Of a DNA stretch of 11,624 nt, positions 1 to 6,192 are shown piece after piece. This stretch comes from an uncultured Leucothrix sp. GTDB lineage: Bacteria > Pseudomonadota > Gammaproteobacteria > Thiotrichales > Thiotrichaceae. Where the stretch lies: the NCBI GenBank assembly GCA_937923375.1, contig CALAJG010000023.1:1-11624 (forward strand), read 5' to 3'. Both the position numbers and the translations under genes were made by a program. A model generated the notes under the pieces. It was given only the letters and a program-made list of their open reading frames with translations, was not told the DNA's origin and did no database searches. Numbering within the stretch: the stretch's first letter is position 1; each line of letters starts with the position of its first letter.

Positions 1-173
1 GCGTAGAGACCCGTCTCAGGCGGTAACCCTGCCAGTAATGCATAAGCTAACGACTGAGGAATCAACATAATCGTCACAATGAACGCTGCGACTACATCGT
101 TGGAAAATAGAGTACGGTCGTAAGCTTTTCCCCATTCAAGAATGGGGAAGTATTGGCTAAGTTTAGAAGGCAT
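1..173 (-). CDS. SulP family anion/sulfate transporter, N-terminal fragment
   Basis: Only the first 57 residues lie in the window; the gene runs off the left edge. The protein starts MPSKLSQYFPILEWG and then enters a hydrophobic segment with IPQSLAYALLAGLPPETGLYA-like wording (IPQ, then AYA, then GLPPETGLY). This is the hallmark first transmembrane region of SulP (SLC26-like) inner-membrane anion transporters. A C-terminal STAS domain is expected outside the window. The start is the ATG at 173, 7 bp after the stop of the DUF442 gene, so it is the last visible member of the sulfur operon. Its Shine-Dalgarno match is weak, which fits translational coupling. In this setting the likely cargo is sulfate, sulfite or another sulfur oxyanion leaving or entering during sulfide oxidation; the substrate is inferred from context only. 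Confidence 0.88.
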   Translation of the reverse strand, partial: MPSKLSQYFPILEWGKAYDRTLFSNDVVAAFIVTIMLIPQSLAYALLAGLPPETGLY

Positions 174-180
174 TATTTTT

Positions 181-606
181 CTAGATTAATGAATCAGTGG
201 CAAATGTAGGAATGACTCTGGCGATGTCATAACCGGCTTTTTTAGTTATCTCAACAACCTGATCTTTACCCAGTGTTTCAGCGTTAACTAAGGCCCATAA
301 AGCCGCGGAACGTGTACCCGTAGCACAATACGCTAGCGTTGGGCTGGGCAACTCTTTTAGTGCGTTTGCAAAGGCCTTAAGCTCCATTTCGGGAATCTTA
401 CCTTTTGCTAACGGCACGTAAACTACTTTTATGCTCTGCTCTTCTGCGGCCTTTGATATTTCATCAAAGCTGTCTTGGTCACTGTCCTCACCATCTGGAC
501 GATTACAGATGATCGACTGGATACCTGCCGCTTTGATCGCTGAGATATCCGCAGTCGTGATGCAAGCAGTACTTGAGAAATTATTGTCTAGCGACTTAAT
601 TTTCAT
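181..606 (-). CDS. DUF442 (TIGR01244) phosphatase/sulfurtransferase-like protein
   Basis: A 141-residue protein of the DUF442 family, the same fold as the N-terminal half of Blh and related to cysteine phosphatases and rhodaneses. NRPDGE (about residues 35-40) is the family signature, and the catalytic-type loop CATGTRS holds Cys94 and Arg99 (C-x2-G-x-R). Such proteins are thought to handle persulfide sulfur together with ETHE1-type dioxygenases. The frame is open nine codons further upstream to an ATG at 633. I prefer the ATG at 606, because AGGAAAG sits 5-8 bases before it and the upstream ATG has no ribosome binding site. It lies 28 bp after the second YeeE-type gene and 7 bp before the SulP gene, in one operon. 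Activity (thiol phosphatase or sulfurtransferase) is not proven by sequence. Confidence 0.86.
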   Translation of the reverse strand: MKIKSLDNNFSSTACITTADISAIKAAGIQSIICNRPDGEDSDQDSFDEISKAAEEQSIKVVYVPLAKGKIPEMELKAFANALKELPSPTLAYCATGTRSAALWALVNAETLGKDQVVEITKKAGYDIARVIPTFATDSLI

Positions 607-634
607 TTTTACTTTCCTAAGCTTTAAACCCATG

Positions 635-1090
635 TTATGAATTGTTAACAGGGACTTTTAGAGCTGGCCGACGCTCAATGAGTGTGGTTAAATTACGTTG
701 CAGTAATACACCGCCCACCATAGCCGCTATAAATATCAGTGCCTTAACTCCATTTTCCGTAAAGACACTGGCCAAGGCTGGCCCTGGGCAGAGCCCAACT
801 AGTCCCCAGCCAATACCGAAAATTCCAGAACCAATAATCAAACGTTTGTCTAACACTCGATTGGTTGGTACTGAGAAAGTCGCCTCATACATGGGTTGAC
901 TACGTTTCCAGACCAAGCGATAGCCTATCCCCGTTACGACGACTGCCGACATAAGCACAAAAGCGAGTGCAGGGTTCCAGTTTCCTGTAATATCCAAAAA
1001 GCCAATGACATTTTCCGGGTTGGTCATACCAGATAAAATGAGCCCAAGTGAAAATTGTAAACCAGCGATGAATGCAGCGATTTCTTTCAT
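635..1090 (-). CDS. YeeE/YedE-type membrane protein (DUF6691 family), sulfur transport
   Basis: A 151-residue inner-membrane protein with about four hydrophobic segments. GMTNPENVIGFLDI (about residues 21-34) and GWGLVGLCPGPAL (residues 94-106, with Cys101) are hallmarks of the second half-transporter of the split YeeE/YedE family. Full-length YeeE is a thiosulfate channel that passes substrate along conserved cysteines. In many proteobacteria it is split into two adjacent genes, as here, where the partner lies 12 bp upstream. A GGAG ribosome binding site precedes the ATG. Context with a persulfide dioxygenase and a SulP transporter supports movement of thiosulfate, polysulfide or another sulfur species; the exact substrate is inferred. 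Confidence 0.9.
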   Translation of the reverse strand: MKEIAAFIAGLQFSLGLILSGMTNPENVIGFLDITGNWNPALAFVLMSAVVVTGIGYRLVWKRSQPMYEATFSVPTNRVLDKRLIIGSGIFGIGWGLVGLCPGPALASVFTENGVKALIFIAAMVGGVLLQRNLTTLIERRPALKVPVNNS

Positions 1091-1102
1091 ATCAAATCTC
1101 CT

Positions 1103-1516
1103 TTATCGACTTAACAATACGGTGATAATCGCCGTCGTGAGAAATACCCCAGTAGCAACTAAAGAGCGCGGTGAAATGCGTGCTATTCCACATACACCAT
1201 GGCCACTGGTACAGCCTGACCCTAGGGAAGCGCCAAAACCGACGAGCAACCCACCTGCAATCATGTAGACGAAACCTTTATCTATGACGACTTCAGGTGT
1301 TTGTCCACCAATCGCCAGATAAACCAAAGGCCCAATTAGCAGTCCGATAAGAAACGTGCCTCGCCACAGGTCTTGCCTTTTGAGGTTGAGTGATAGTAGT
1401 CCCGACGTAATGCCGCTGATCCCAGCGATTCGTCCTAGCGTTAGCATCAAAAATACGGCGGACAGCCCGATCAGCGCCCCACCGTATATGGCGTTCATAA
1501 TGAGTTCATTGTTCAT
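1103..1516 (-). CDS. YeeE/YedE-type membrane protein, first half-transporter
   Basis: A 137-residue inner-membrane protein with about four hydrophobic stretches. The signature GSGCTSGHGVCGIAR (residues 99-113) holds Cys102 and Cys109, the cysteine pair typical of YeeE/YedE sulfur transporters. It should pair with the DUF6691 protein encoded 12 bp downstream to form the complete transporter. The ATG at 1516 has only a poor Shine-Dalgarno match, and a second ATG six codons in is no better, so the first was kept. A separate promoter and operator lie just upstream, so it can be transcribed independently of the dioxygenase gene 121 bp before it. Family assignment is firm; substrate is inferred from the operon. 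Confidence 0.9.
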   Translation of the reverse strand: MNNELIMNAIYGGALIGLSAVFLMLTLGRIAGISGITSGLLSLNLKRQDLWRGTFLIGLLIGPLVYLAIGGQTPEVVIDKGFVYMIAGGLLVGFGASLGSGCTSGHGVCGIARISPRSLVATGVFLTTAIITVLLSR

Positions 1517-1550
1517 AGAAGTGTTCTTTCATTTGGTATTAATCGTAAAC

Positions 1551-1569
1551 ATTAGCACTTGCTAATATA
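1551..1569 (-). promoter_or_regulatory. BigR/SqrR-like operator overlapping the -10 box of the YeeE-type gene
   Basis: ATTAGCA-CT-TGCTAAT (1551-1566) is a perfect inverted repeat with 7-bp arms. Read on the minus strand, it overlaps a -10 box TATATT (1569-1564). A weak -35 candidate, TTAGTG (1591-1586), lies 16 bp further upstream. The outer ATTAG-N6-CTAAT pattern is identical in spacing to the site at 2376-2397. The position over the -10 box implies repression. Confidence 0.6.
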
Positions 1570-1637
1570 GATTCTTGCAGCAACGCACTAACTGTCCTGA
1601 GGATCTCAGAACATTAATGCATTACTAAGAATAATTT

Positions 1638-2360
1638 TTAAGCAGCGTGCTCGACGACTCTTGTATCAAGCTCACCACGATCATCGTTTCCACAGACTAA
1701 GTTTGCCGGAACAGCAACGTCAATCTTAGCAGGATTCGGCAAATTCAAGCCGTTCATATTGTCAATGAAGCTATCTCGTGTATGGCCTTTGATACGGTCG
1801 TTGGTAAGCTTTTCCTGAGCGATATTACTGACACGATAGCCTTTATAATCATGCGCTGGGTAAACCAACGTCTCGTCAGGAAAGGCCATGAGTTTTTGCA
1901 AACTATCGAATAACTCGCCAGCGTCGCCTTGCTGAAAATCGGTACGTCCACAGCCACCAATCAGTAGCGTGTCTCCCGTAAATAAACGATTCCGCCAGCG
2001 GTAAGCAGTACAGCCAGTCGTATGACCTGGCGTTTTGACAGAGTAGAGAGTTTCTTGGCCAAACTGGACAGAGTCGCCATCCCCCATCAACTTGTCGCCA
2101 CAGGTGATACCGGTATCTTCACCCGATATAAACTGACAATTCGTGGTTTCTTTTAGGAGTCGTGCACCCGTCACGTGGTCAGCATGAACATGCGTTTCAG
2201 CGATGTAAGCCAGCGTTGCACCCATTGTTTCCAACTCGGCTAAGTCACGTTGCTCTTGACCAAATACCGGATCGATAATCACTGCCTGCTTACTAACAGG
2301 GTCCATTAAGAGATAAGTCAGTGTTGACGTCTCAGGATCGAATAATTGTTTAAAAGACAT
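1638..2360 (-). CDS. ETHE1-type persulfide dioxygenase (MBL-fold)
   Basis: A 240-residue metallo-beta-lactamase-fold protein of the ETHE1/Blh type. These enzymes oxidise glutathione persulfide to sulfite and glutathione in the cytoplasm, using one mononuclear iron. Visible are the metal motif THVHADH (residues 56-62), TPGHT with His113, FTGD with Asp130, and PAHD with His170. GCGRTDFQ (about 136-143) is typical of persulfide dioxygenases rather than glyoxalase II. Length matches the family. It is first in the minus-strand sulfur cluster. The ATG at 2360 has a poor ribosome binding site, but residues 1-20 align with the usual ETHE1 start (QLFD, TSTLTYLL). A palindromic operator lies 16 bp upstream. 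In Xylella and Agrobacterium this domain is fused behind DUF442 in Blh; here the two are separate. Confidence 0.92.
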   Translation of the reverse strand: MSFKQLFDPETSTLTYLLMDPVSKQAVIIDPVFGQEQRDLAELETMGATLAYIAETHVHADHVTGARLLKETTNCQFISGEDTGITCGDKLMGDGDSVQFGQETLYSVKTPGHTTGCTAYRWRNRLFTGDTLLIGGCGRTDFQQGDAGELFDSLQKLMAFPDETLVYPAHDYKGYRVSNIAQEKLTNDRIKGHTRDSFIDNMNGLNLPNPAKIDVAVPANLVCGNDDRGELDTRVVEHAA

Positions 2361-2375
2361 GGCGTAAACCGAAAC

Positions 2376-2419
2376 TATATTAGAAAACTCTAATATACAG
2401 ACTTAAATAAAGTTTGCAA
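2376..2419 (-). promoter_or_regulatory. Promoter plus BigR/SqrR-like operator of the persulfide dioxygenase gene
   Basis: TATATTAGA-N4-TCTAATATA (2376-2397) is a perfect inverted repeat with 9-bp arms. On the minus strand its upstream arm contains the -10 box TATATT (2397-2392), with TTGCAA (2419-2414) as -35 at a 16-bp spacer. The inner ATTAG-N6-CTAAT matches the site before the YeeE-type gene. AT-rich palindromes overlapping the -10 are where ArsR-family sulfide sensors such as BigR are known to bind. The identity of the regulator is inferred. Confidence 0.72.
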
Positions 2420-2535
2420 GCTACTTATAAGGTGAAGTACTTAATGGCCAGCATTGCTAAGTGGCGACACCTGTTTAGGAGCTTGAGAACAACCAGCACC
2501 ATTATGGATTAGCCTCGCGTTGTGTAAAGTCGCGA

Positions 2536-2563
2536 TTGAAACCGACCGAGCTGAGGCTATAAT
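2536..2563 (+). promoter_or_regulatory. Sigma70-like promoter far upstream of the SDR gene
   Basis: TTGAAA (2536-2541) and a perfect TATAAT (2558-2563) are separated by 16 bp. Transcription would start near 2570, leaving a leader of about 220 nt before the SDR start. The spacer and -10 overlap the downstream arm of the inverted repeat 2511-2558, which could be an operator or a leader structure. Confidence 0.5.
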
Positions 2564-2632
2564 ATTCCTGTGCTCGATGGTTTCAGATGTGCAGTGTCGC
2601 TTGCAGAATCTTTAGTTCGGGTAGGATTAAAA

Positions 2633-2692
2633 ATGTCGAAGATAATTGGTTATGCAAGCCCCATTAAGGTGAAATCAGGTTCTCAAAGGTAG
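2633..2692 (+). CDS. Possible 19-residue micro-ORF in the SDR leader
   Basis: ATG at 2633 is preceded by TAGGA at good spacing and opens 19 codons (MSKIIGYASPIKVKSGSQR) before TAG. It lies inside the leader that the promoter at 2536-2563 would transcribe. The opening IGYA resembles the start of serine resolvases, but nothing else of that family follows, so this may be chance. It could be a leader peptide or a spurious ORF. Confidence 0.2.
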   Translation: MSKIIGYASPIKVKSGSQR

Positions 2693-2791
2693 GATAAGTA
2701 ACACTGCAATTAATGCGCCGTACCTCGATAATTATAATAATCAAATAAGTTAAGATAGAGTGTTCTTCAAGAATTAACGGCTGAGCCCTCC

Positions 2792-3553
2792 ATGAATCAT
2801 GATTTTAGCAACAAAACGATAATTGTTACCGGTGCAGCTTCTGGCATGGGGCGCGCAGCCACACTAAAGTTGAGAGAGTACGGCGCTACTGTCTACGCCG
2901 CAGATCGTAATCATTCAGCATTACAAAAGACCTGTGAGCAAAGTGGCGCTGAACCCTGTGTCATTGATATCAGCAAAAGTGATGAATGCAATGCGCTGGT
3001 TGAAAAAGTAAAAGCAGAACAAGGCAAGTTGGATGGCCTGGCCAATTTCGCGGGCGTTCTTAAGCGCACCGGTTTACTCGACTGTACCGATGAGGAATTT
3101 GATTTCGTTATGGATATCAACGTAAAAGGCTGTTTTTACCTCTGCCGGGAGGCCGCAAGGCAAATGAGACCGCAGGGATTCGGTTCTATCGTCAATGTCA
3201 GCTCTATCTGGAGTGAAATCGCCGCAGCAGGTGTTTTTGGCTACTGTGTTTCCAAGGGCGCGGTCAGTCAAATTACTCGTAGCGCCGCGCTTGATCTAGC
3301 GGGTACGGGTGTACGCATTAATGAAGTGCGTCCCGGCGAAACTAATACCGCTATGTTGGCCTCCGAACGAGGCTATGAAATGTCCCAAGCAGAAATTGAC
3401 GCTAAGCTCACAGAGATTGCCGATTCCATCCCAGAAAAGCGCCTAGCCGAACCTTATGAGATTGCCGATGCGGCCATCTTTTTATTGTCGGATCAGTCCA
3501 GTTACATGCAAGGAGCCAGCATTACTGTCGACGGGGGCTACACGATATGCTGA
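2792..3553 (+). CDS. Short-chain dehydrogenase/reductase (classical SDR), NAD-type
   Basis: A 253-residue classical SDR, the usual length for the family. It has the cofactor loop TGAASGMG (residues 13-20), NFAG (85-88, in place of NNAG), the catalytic set Asn110, Ser138, Tyr151 and Lys155 (YCVSK), the PG motif after the active site (residues 181-182), and VDGGY near the C-terminus. Asp38 at the end of beta-2 (AADR) suggests NAD(H) rather than NADP(H). It is cytoplasmic and oxidises or reduces a hydroxyl/keto group on an unidentified substrate. Its last codons overlap the aldo/keto reductase start, so the two are co-translated. The start ATG has no clear Shine-Dalgarno sequence, which may mean low or regulated translation. 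Close relatives act on sugars or acyl-type substrates; I cannot choose between them. Confidence 0.93.
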   Translation: MNHDFSNKTIIVTGAASGMGRAATLKLREYGATVYAADRNHSALQKTCEQSGAEPCVIDISKSDECNALVEKVKAEQGKLDGLANFAGVLKRTGLLDCTDEEFDFVMDINVKGCFYLCREAARQMRPQGFGSIVNVSSIWSEIAAAGVFGYCVSKGAVSQITRSAALDLAGTGVRINEVRPGETNTAMLASERGYEMSQAEIDAKLTEIADSIPEKRLAEPYEIADAAIFLLSDQSSYMQGASITVDGGYTIC

Positions 3554-4563
3554 ATGAGCAATTTTACCGTCCACTGGGAAGGAGTGGGCTACAGGTTTCT
3601 CCCCTATGCCTGGGCAGTGATAATTTCGCTAATCCGACCTCAGAAAAAGAGTCAATTGAGATTCTCAATTGCGCTGTTACTAACGGCATCAACCTGATCG
3701 ACACAGCCAATGGCTATGCCGGTGGACTCTGTGAAGAAATTATCGGTAAGTTTTTTCAGGAGAGCGGCTGCCGTGATGACGTCATTCTCACCACTAAGTT
3801 TTATTATCCGACGGGTAATAAAGGCATCAATGATAAAGGCAGCTCTCGAAAACACATTATCAAAGCCTGTGAAGATTCACTAAAGCGGCTGAATACCGAT
3901 TACATTGATATTTACCAGACACATCGCGTTTGCATGAACACGCCTCTTGAGGAAACCTTAGGCGCTTTAACCGACTTGCAGCGTCAGGGAAAAATTCGCT
4001 ATGCCGGCTCAACTACTTCGCCTTCGTGGAAGATCACCGAAGCCTCAATGCTGGCGGAGTACAAAGGGTTGATTCGAATGGTGTCGGAGCAGCTGCCCTA
4101 TAACCTGCTTGATCGCAGAGTAGAGAATGAAATCCTGCCTGCTGCCAATGCAGCAGGGTTGGCTGTTTTTGTTTGGTCCCCCCTAGCGATGGGGTTGTTG
4201 ACCGGACGGTATGATCCTGCCAATCCAGACACCTTCGACACGCCCCGTTTCAATCGGGGCGGAATCTATGCTGAACGAATTACCCAGAAAGCCGCTGCGG
4301 CAGGGCAAGATTTTGTCGCTATCGCACGCGCCCATGGGCTTGAACCTGCTCATTTAGCACTGCTTTGGGTTAAAGATCAGCCGCATGTTACCGCGCCTTT
4401 GTGTGGGCCGCGGACGTTAGCTCAGCTAGAAGATGTGTTGCCTATTATGGAGATGTCGTTGACCGCTGAAATGCGCCAGGCTTGCGATGAATTGATACCA
4501 CCGGGAAGTGCTGTTGCTAACTTTCTCAACTCGGCACCCTGGATGAAGGGGAAGCTGATATAA
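3547..4563 (+). CDS. Aldo/keto reductase (YajO/Tas-like)
   Basis: A 338-residue (alpha/beta)8-barrel NADPH-type oxidoreductase. The AKR tetrad is complete: Asp52 (IDTANGY), Tyr57, Lys84 (TTKF) and His126 (QTHR). The N-terminal RPLGRSGLQVSPLCLG and the phrases EQLPYNLLDR (about 181-190) and WSPLAMGLLTGRY (about 209-221) place it with the large bacterial AKRs that reduce aldehydes or open-chain sugars. The start ATG at 3547 lies inside the SDR gene, overlapping it by 7 bp (ATGCTGA). Translational coupling and a shared pathway are therefore likely: one enzyme probably makes or consumes the carbonyl handled by the other. No terminator is obvious after the stop. The substrate cannot be read from the sequence. 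Confidence 0.93.
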   Translation: MLNEQFYRPLGRSGLQVSPLCLGSDNFANPTSEKESIEILNCAVTNGINLIDTANGYAGGLCEEIIGKFFQESGCRDDVILTTKFYYPTGNKGINDKGSSRKHIIKACEDSLKRLNTDYIDIYQTHRVCMNTPLEETLGALTDLQRQGKIRYAGSTTSPSWKITEASMLAEYKGLIRMVSEQLPYNLLDRRVENEILPAANAAGLAVFVWSPLAMGLLTGRYDPANPDTFDTPRFNRGGIYAERITQKAAAAGQDFVAIARAHGLEPAHLALLWVKDQPHVTAPLCGPRTLAQLEDVLPIMEMSLTAEMRQACDELIPPGSAVANFLNSAPWMKGKLI

Positions 4564-4608
4564 GTCACTTCATAGATCACTAAAAACGATTGTGTCGAGC
4601 ATTATTTT

Positions 4609-4642
4609 TTGTTGGATAGCAAAACTTCTCAAGCGTATAAAT
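4609..4642 (+). promoter_or_regulatory. Shared-motif promoter of the PA3496-like gene
   Basis: TTGTTGGAT (4609-4617), 13 bp, then AAGCGTATAAAT (4631-4642), with a run of six T just upstream (4605-4610). Read as a promoter it is TTGGAT-N18-TATAAA, starting near 4648 and leaving a leader of about 45 nt. The same two blocks at the same spacing occur at 5970-6003 and 6230-6263, each 40-50 bp before a start codon. Confidence 0.6.
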
Positions 4643-4693
4643 AAAGTTGTCCTGCAAAGGTCAGGGCCATGAGACTTTTATTGGTACAGAGAA

Positions 4694-4912
4694 ATGAGCA
4701 AAAACAATATTGTTGATGACTACTCCGATGATTTCGACTGGGAAGACGAGTTAGATTTCGAGGAACGTGAAGCTGAAAAAAATCGGAACAAGAAAAAACA
4801 AGCGAAACGTAAACTTAATGTTAAACGCAGAATGGATGATTATCTTGAATCAAGACAAGCAGAATCTCACTCCAGATACTTGGATTCATTCGATGACTTT
4901 AGCTACGACTGA
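4694..4912 (+). CDS. Small highly charged protein, PA3496-like
   Basis: A 72-residue soluble protein with an acidic N-terminus (DDYSDDFDWEDELDFEE), a basic middle (KNRNKKKQAKRK) and the phrase VKRRMDDYLESRQ (about 44-56). That last phrase matches the R-R-x-x-[ED]-[DE]-Y-L-E pattern of the PA3496 family, annotated in gammaproteobacteria as putative envelope integrity proteins. No signal peptide or membrane segment is visible, and the role is unknown. The ATG at 4694 is preceded only by a weak purine stretch (AGAGAA). An overlapping 15-codon ORF starts at 4669 in another frame and could be coupled. Its promoter shares a motif with two others in this window. An inverted repeat spans the stop codon. 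Confidence 0.75.
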   Translation: MSKNNIVDDYSDDFDWEDELDFEEREAEKNRNKKKQAKRKLNVKRRMDDYLESRQAESHSRYLDSFDDFSYD

Positions 4913-4931
4913 TTGCTAATTAGCATCAGTC
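4907..4931 (+). repeat. Near-perfect inverted repeat across the stop codon of the PA3496-like gene
   Basis: GACTGAT (4907-4913) pairs with ATCAGTC (4925-4931), and GCTAA (4915-4919) with TTAGC (4920-4924); T4914 is a single bulge. As RNA this forms a long hairpin with an AATT tip. No T-run follows, so it is not a standard intrinsic terminator; it may protect the 3' end or bind a protein. Confidence 0.5.
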
Positions 4932-4962
4932 TACAATTAGGTTATTGAAAAGTTTCCCCTAT

Positions 4963-4996
4963 AGCCGACAGATGAGTTCAGGCTTTTTTGTCGGCT
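4963..4996. terminator. Possible hairpin between convergent genes
   Basis: AGCCGACA (4963-4970) and TGTCGGCT (4989-4996) form an 8-bp stem with an 18-nt loop, placed between the PA3496-like gene and the convergent LysR gene. The T-run lies inside the loop, not after the stem, so a bidirectional terminator role is only a guess. Confidence 0.3.
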
Positions 4997-4998
4997 TC

Positions 4999-5865
4999 CT
5001 ATTGCTCAATCACCTTTTCTTTAGCCAGCTGAATAATCTTTTTTATCAGCGTTTCAATCAGGTTCACTGACTCACAATTAGATCGATATACCGCATAAAG
5101 ATGTCGCTCAAAGCTGGGGGCGCCTTCAACAAGATGTAACGGTTGGTTGCTAGGTTGATTAGCCACTACTTGATATGGCAAATACGCAGATCTCCTACCC
5201 TCCCTTAATAAATCCAGCGCCATGACACCATAATTAGTCCGCAGAGACGCACCGGGGAAATAAGGAAAGGCTCTGGAATGTTCGTATTCAAATCGCGCCC
5301 CCCAATCAACCATTATATAACCTTCACCAATAGCTTCATCTAATGGCATGTCCTGCTGATTTGAGAAGAGCTTCAAGATCAGAGAGGTGATGTTAATACT
5401 GCTTAGACGGGGAGAATTGATAGGTTCAAATACAAAGCCAATATCTAAGGCATTTCCCAGGATGAGTTCTTGCACGTTCTGCCCAGCATGAATCGTCATA
5501 TTCAACGCAGTTTCAGGCAGCTCTTTCTGTATGTCATCCATCCAATCTTTTAAGAACAAGTGCCATGTGTCGGGTAAGTACCCAATCGAAAGAGCATGGC
5601 TAAATCGCTCAGGTAACGCGATCATCAACCGAGCTTGCTCCCAGCCACTCACCGTCATTTCAGCATATTTATGAAATCGATGCCCTGCTGGGGTTGGCTC
5701 GATAGCATGGCGTCCCCGAGTAAACAATTTTACTCCGAGCCGCTCCTCTAATAGCTTGATTCTGGCACTAGCGGCTGACTGAGTAATGCACAAAATTTCG
5801 GCTGCTTTACCGAAGTGCCGAATGCGGTATATCTCTAGAAACGTCTTTAAGTGAGCGATATCCAT
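4999..5865 (-). CDS. LysR-family transcriptional regulator, HdfR-like
   Basis: A 288-residue LysR-type regulator. The N-terminal winged helix-turn-helix covers about residues 2-60 (HLKTFLEIYRIRHFGKAAE, then ITQSAASARIKLLEERLG and LFTRGR), followed by PTPAG and a linker helix. The effector-binding domain begins near residue 90 (ALSIGYLPD). The wording RIRHFGKAAE and the WEQAR linker resemble HdfR, the repressor of the flagellar master operon in enterobacteria, though general LysR similarity could explain this. It converges on the PA3496-like gene and diverges from the duplicated-promoter region. LysR proteins usually bind upstream of their own start and of a divergent target; that target here would be the remnant transcript near 6009. 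The Shine-Dalgarno sequence is weak. Confidence 0.93.
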   Translation of the reverse strand: MDIAHLKTFLEIYRIRHFGKAAEILCITQSAASARIKLLEERLGVKLFTRGRHAIEPTPAGHRFHKYAEMTVSGWEQARLMIALPERFSHALSIGYLPDTWHLFLKDWMDDIQKELPETALNMTIHAGQNVQELILGNALDIGFVFEPINSPRLSSINITSLILKLFSNQQDMPLDEAIGEGYIMVDWGARFEYEHSRAFPYFPGASLRTNYGVMALDLLREGRRSAYLPYQVVANQPSNQPLHLVEGAPSFERHLYAVYRSNCESVNLIETLIKKIIQLAKEKVIEQ

Positions 5866-5882
5866 ACGGGTTCCGAATTAGG

Positions 5883-5904
5883 GTCATTGATATGATTTTA
5901 TGAC
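5883..5904. promoter_or_regulatory. Possible LysR autoregulatory dyad
   Basis: GTCAT (5883-5887) and ATGAC (5900-5904) form an inverted repeat with a 12-bp spacer, 18-39 bp upstream of the LysR start. The size and position fit a LysR-type box, but the arms are short and the region is AT-rich. Confidence 0.3.
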
Positions 5905-5932
5905 TAAAAATTGGCAACTATTTTGTACTGAT

Positions 5933-6010
5933 CTTAATCGATTTCGGTGATCGTCACGACGTTTTTTTATTGTTGGATGACGATTAATTTAAAGCGTATA
6001 AATCCGTCTG
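5933..6010 (+). repeat. Direct repeat, upstream copy (promoter block)
   Basis: This 78-bp block matches 6193-6270 without gaps at an exact offset of 260 bp, with 69 of 78 identical positions by eye. Differences cluster at 5945-5947, 5981-5990 and 6005-6006. It includes a long identical run from 5948 to 5980 and the whole promoter motif. Confidence 0.9.
5970..6003 (+). promoter_or_regulatory. Shared-motif promoter of the remnant transcript
   Basis: TTGTTGGAT (5970-5978), 13 bp, AAGCGTATAAAT (5992-6003), preceded by seven T (5962-5968). As TTGGAT-N18-TATAAA it would start transcription near 6009, about 44 nt before the ATG at 6053 and about 95 nt before a strong terminator. Confidence 0.6.
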
Positions 6011-6139
6011 AGACTTAACAAGAAGAAATACCGAGTTAACTCGAATAATCAAATGATGGAAGTGAGGAGCCATCTTACAGGGCTAGTAATTCTGCCTGAC
6101 TTTAAGGCGCTTGAGTGTTCTCAAGCGCCTTCTTTTTTA
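6009..6139 (+). ncRNA. Candidate small RNA of about 130 nt from a gutted gene copy
   Basis: A promoter (5970-6003) and an intrinsic terminator (6104-6138) bracket about 130 nt. The transcript would contain a perfect 12-bp palindrome CGAGTTAACTCG (6032-6043), the sequence AATCAAATG shared with the start of the exported-protein gene at 6310, and a 3' hairpin whose arms equal those of that gene's terminator. The layout fits an sRNA derived from a duplicated mRNA by internal deletion. It could also be a non-functional remnant. No expression evidence is available from sequence. Confidence 0.45.
6104..6138 (+). terminator. Strong rho-independent terminator (upstream copy)
   Basis: AAGGCGCTTGAG (6104-6115) and CTCAAGCGCCTT (6120-6131) form a perfect 12-bp stem with a 4-nt loop, followed by C and six T (6133-6138). 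The first 11 bp of the stem are identical to the terminator at 6732-6767. Confidence 0.9.
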
Positions 6140-6192
6140 TCGAAAAATAAACAAGATTTATTAATAGAATCAGTAATTTATTCAGCGCGGGG

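Larger units (their letters stand above)
2420..2791. other. Gene-free stretch between the sulfur cluster and the SDR gene
   Basis: No ORF of convincing size and no tRNA-like fold is visible. It holds nested inverted repeats (AGCCTC 2511-2516 with GAGGCT 2553-2558; TCGCG 2515-2519 with CGCGA 2531-2535), a sigma70-like promoter at 2536-2563, and a 19-codon ORF at 2633-2692. The last 60 bp before the SDR start have no evident Shine-Dalgarno sequence. Confidence 0.5.

Noticed and set aside
607..633. Upstream ATG of the DUF442 gene at 633
   Set aside because: No ribosome binding site precedes it, whereas AGGAAAG precedes the ATG at 606.
2444..2512. 22-codon ORF (starts MASIAKWRHLF) after an AAGGTG box
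   Set aside because: No family match, no promoter evident for it, and it ends before the sigma70-like promoter; likely chance.
2633..2692. Remnant of a serine resolvase, suggested by IGYA near the start of the micro-ORF
   Set aside because: Only about seven residues resemble the family, and no catalytic or downstream resolvase sequence follows in any frame.
4669..4716. 15-codon ORF overlapping the start of the PA3496-like gene
   Set aside because: Too short and unsupported; it might aid coupling, but nothing in its sequence shows function.
5933..6010. Coding remnant reading LIDFGDRHDVFLLLDDD in the upstream repeat
   Set aside because: The frame has stops on both sides and no start, and the same bases are better explained as a conserved promoter block.
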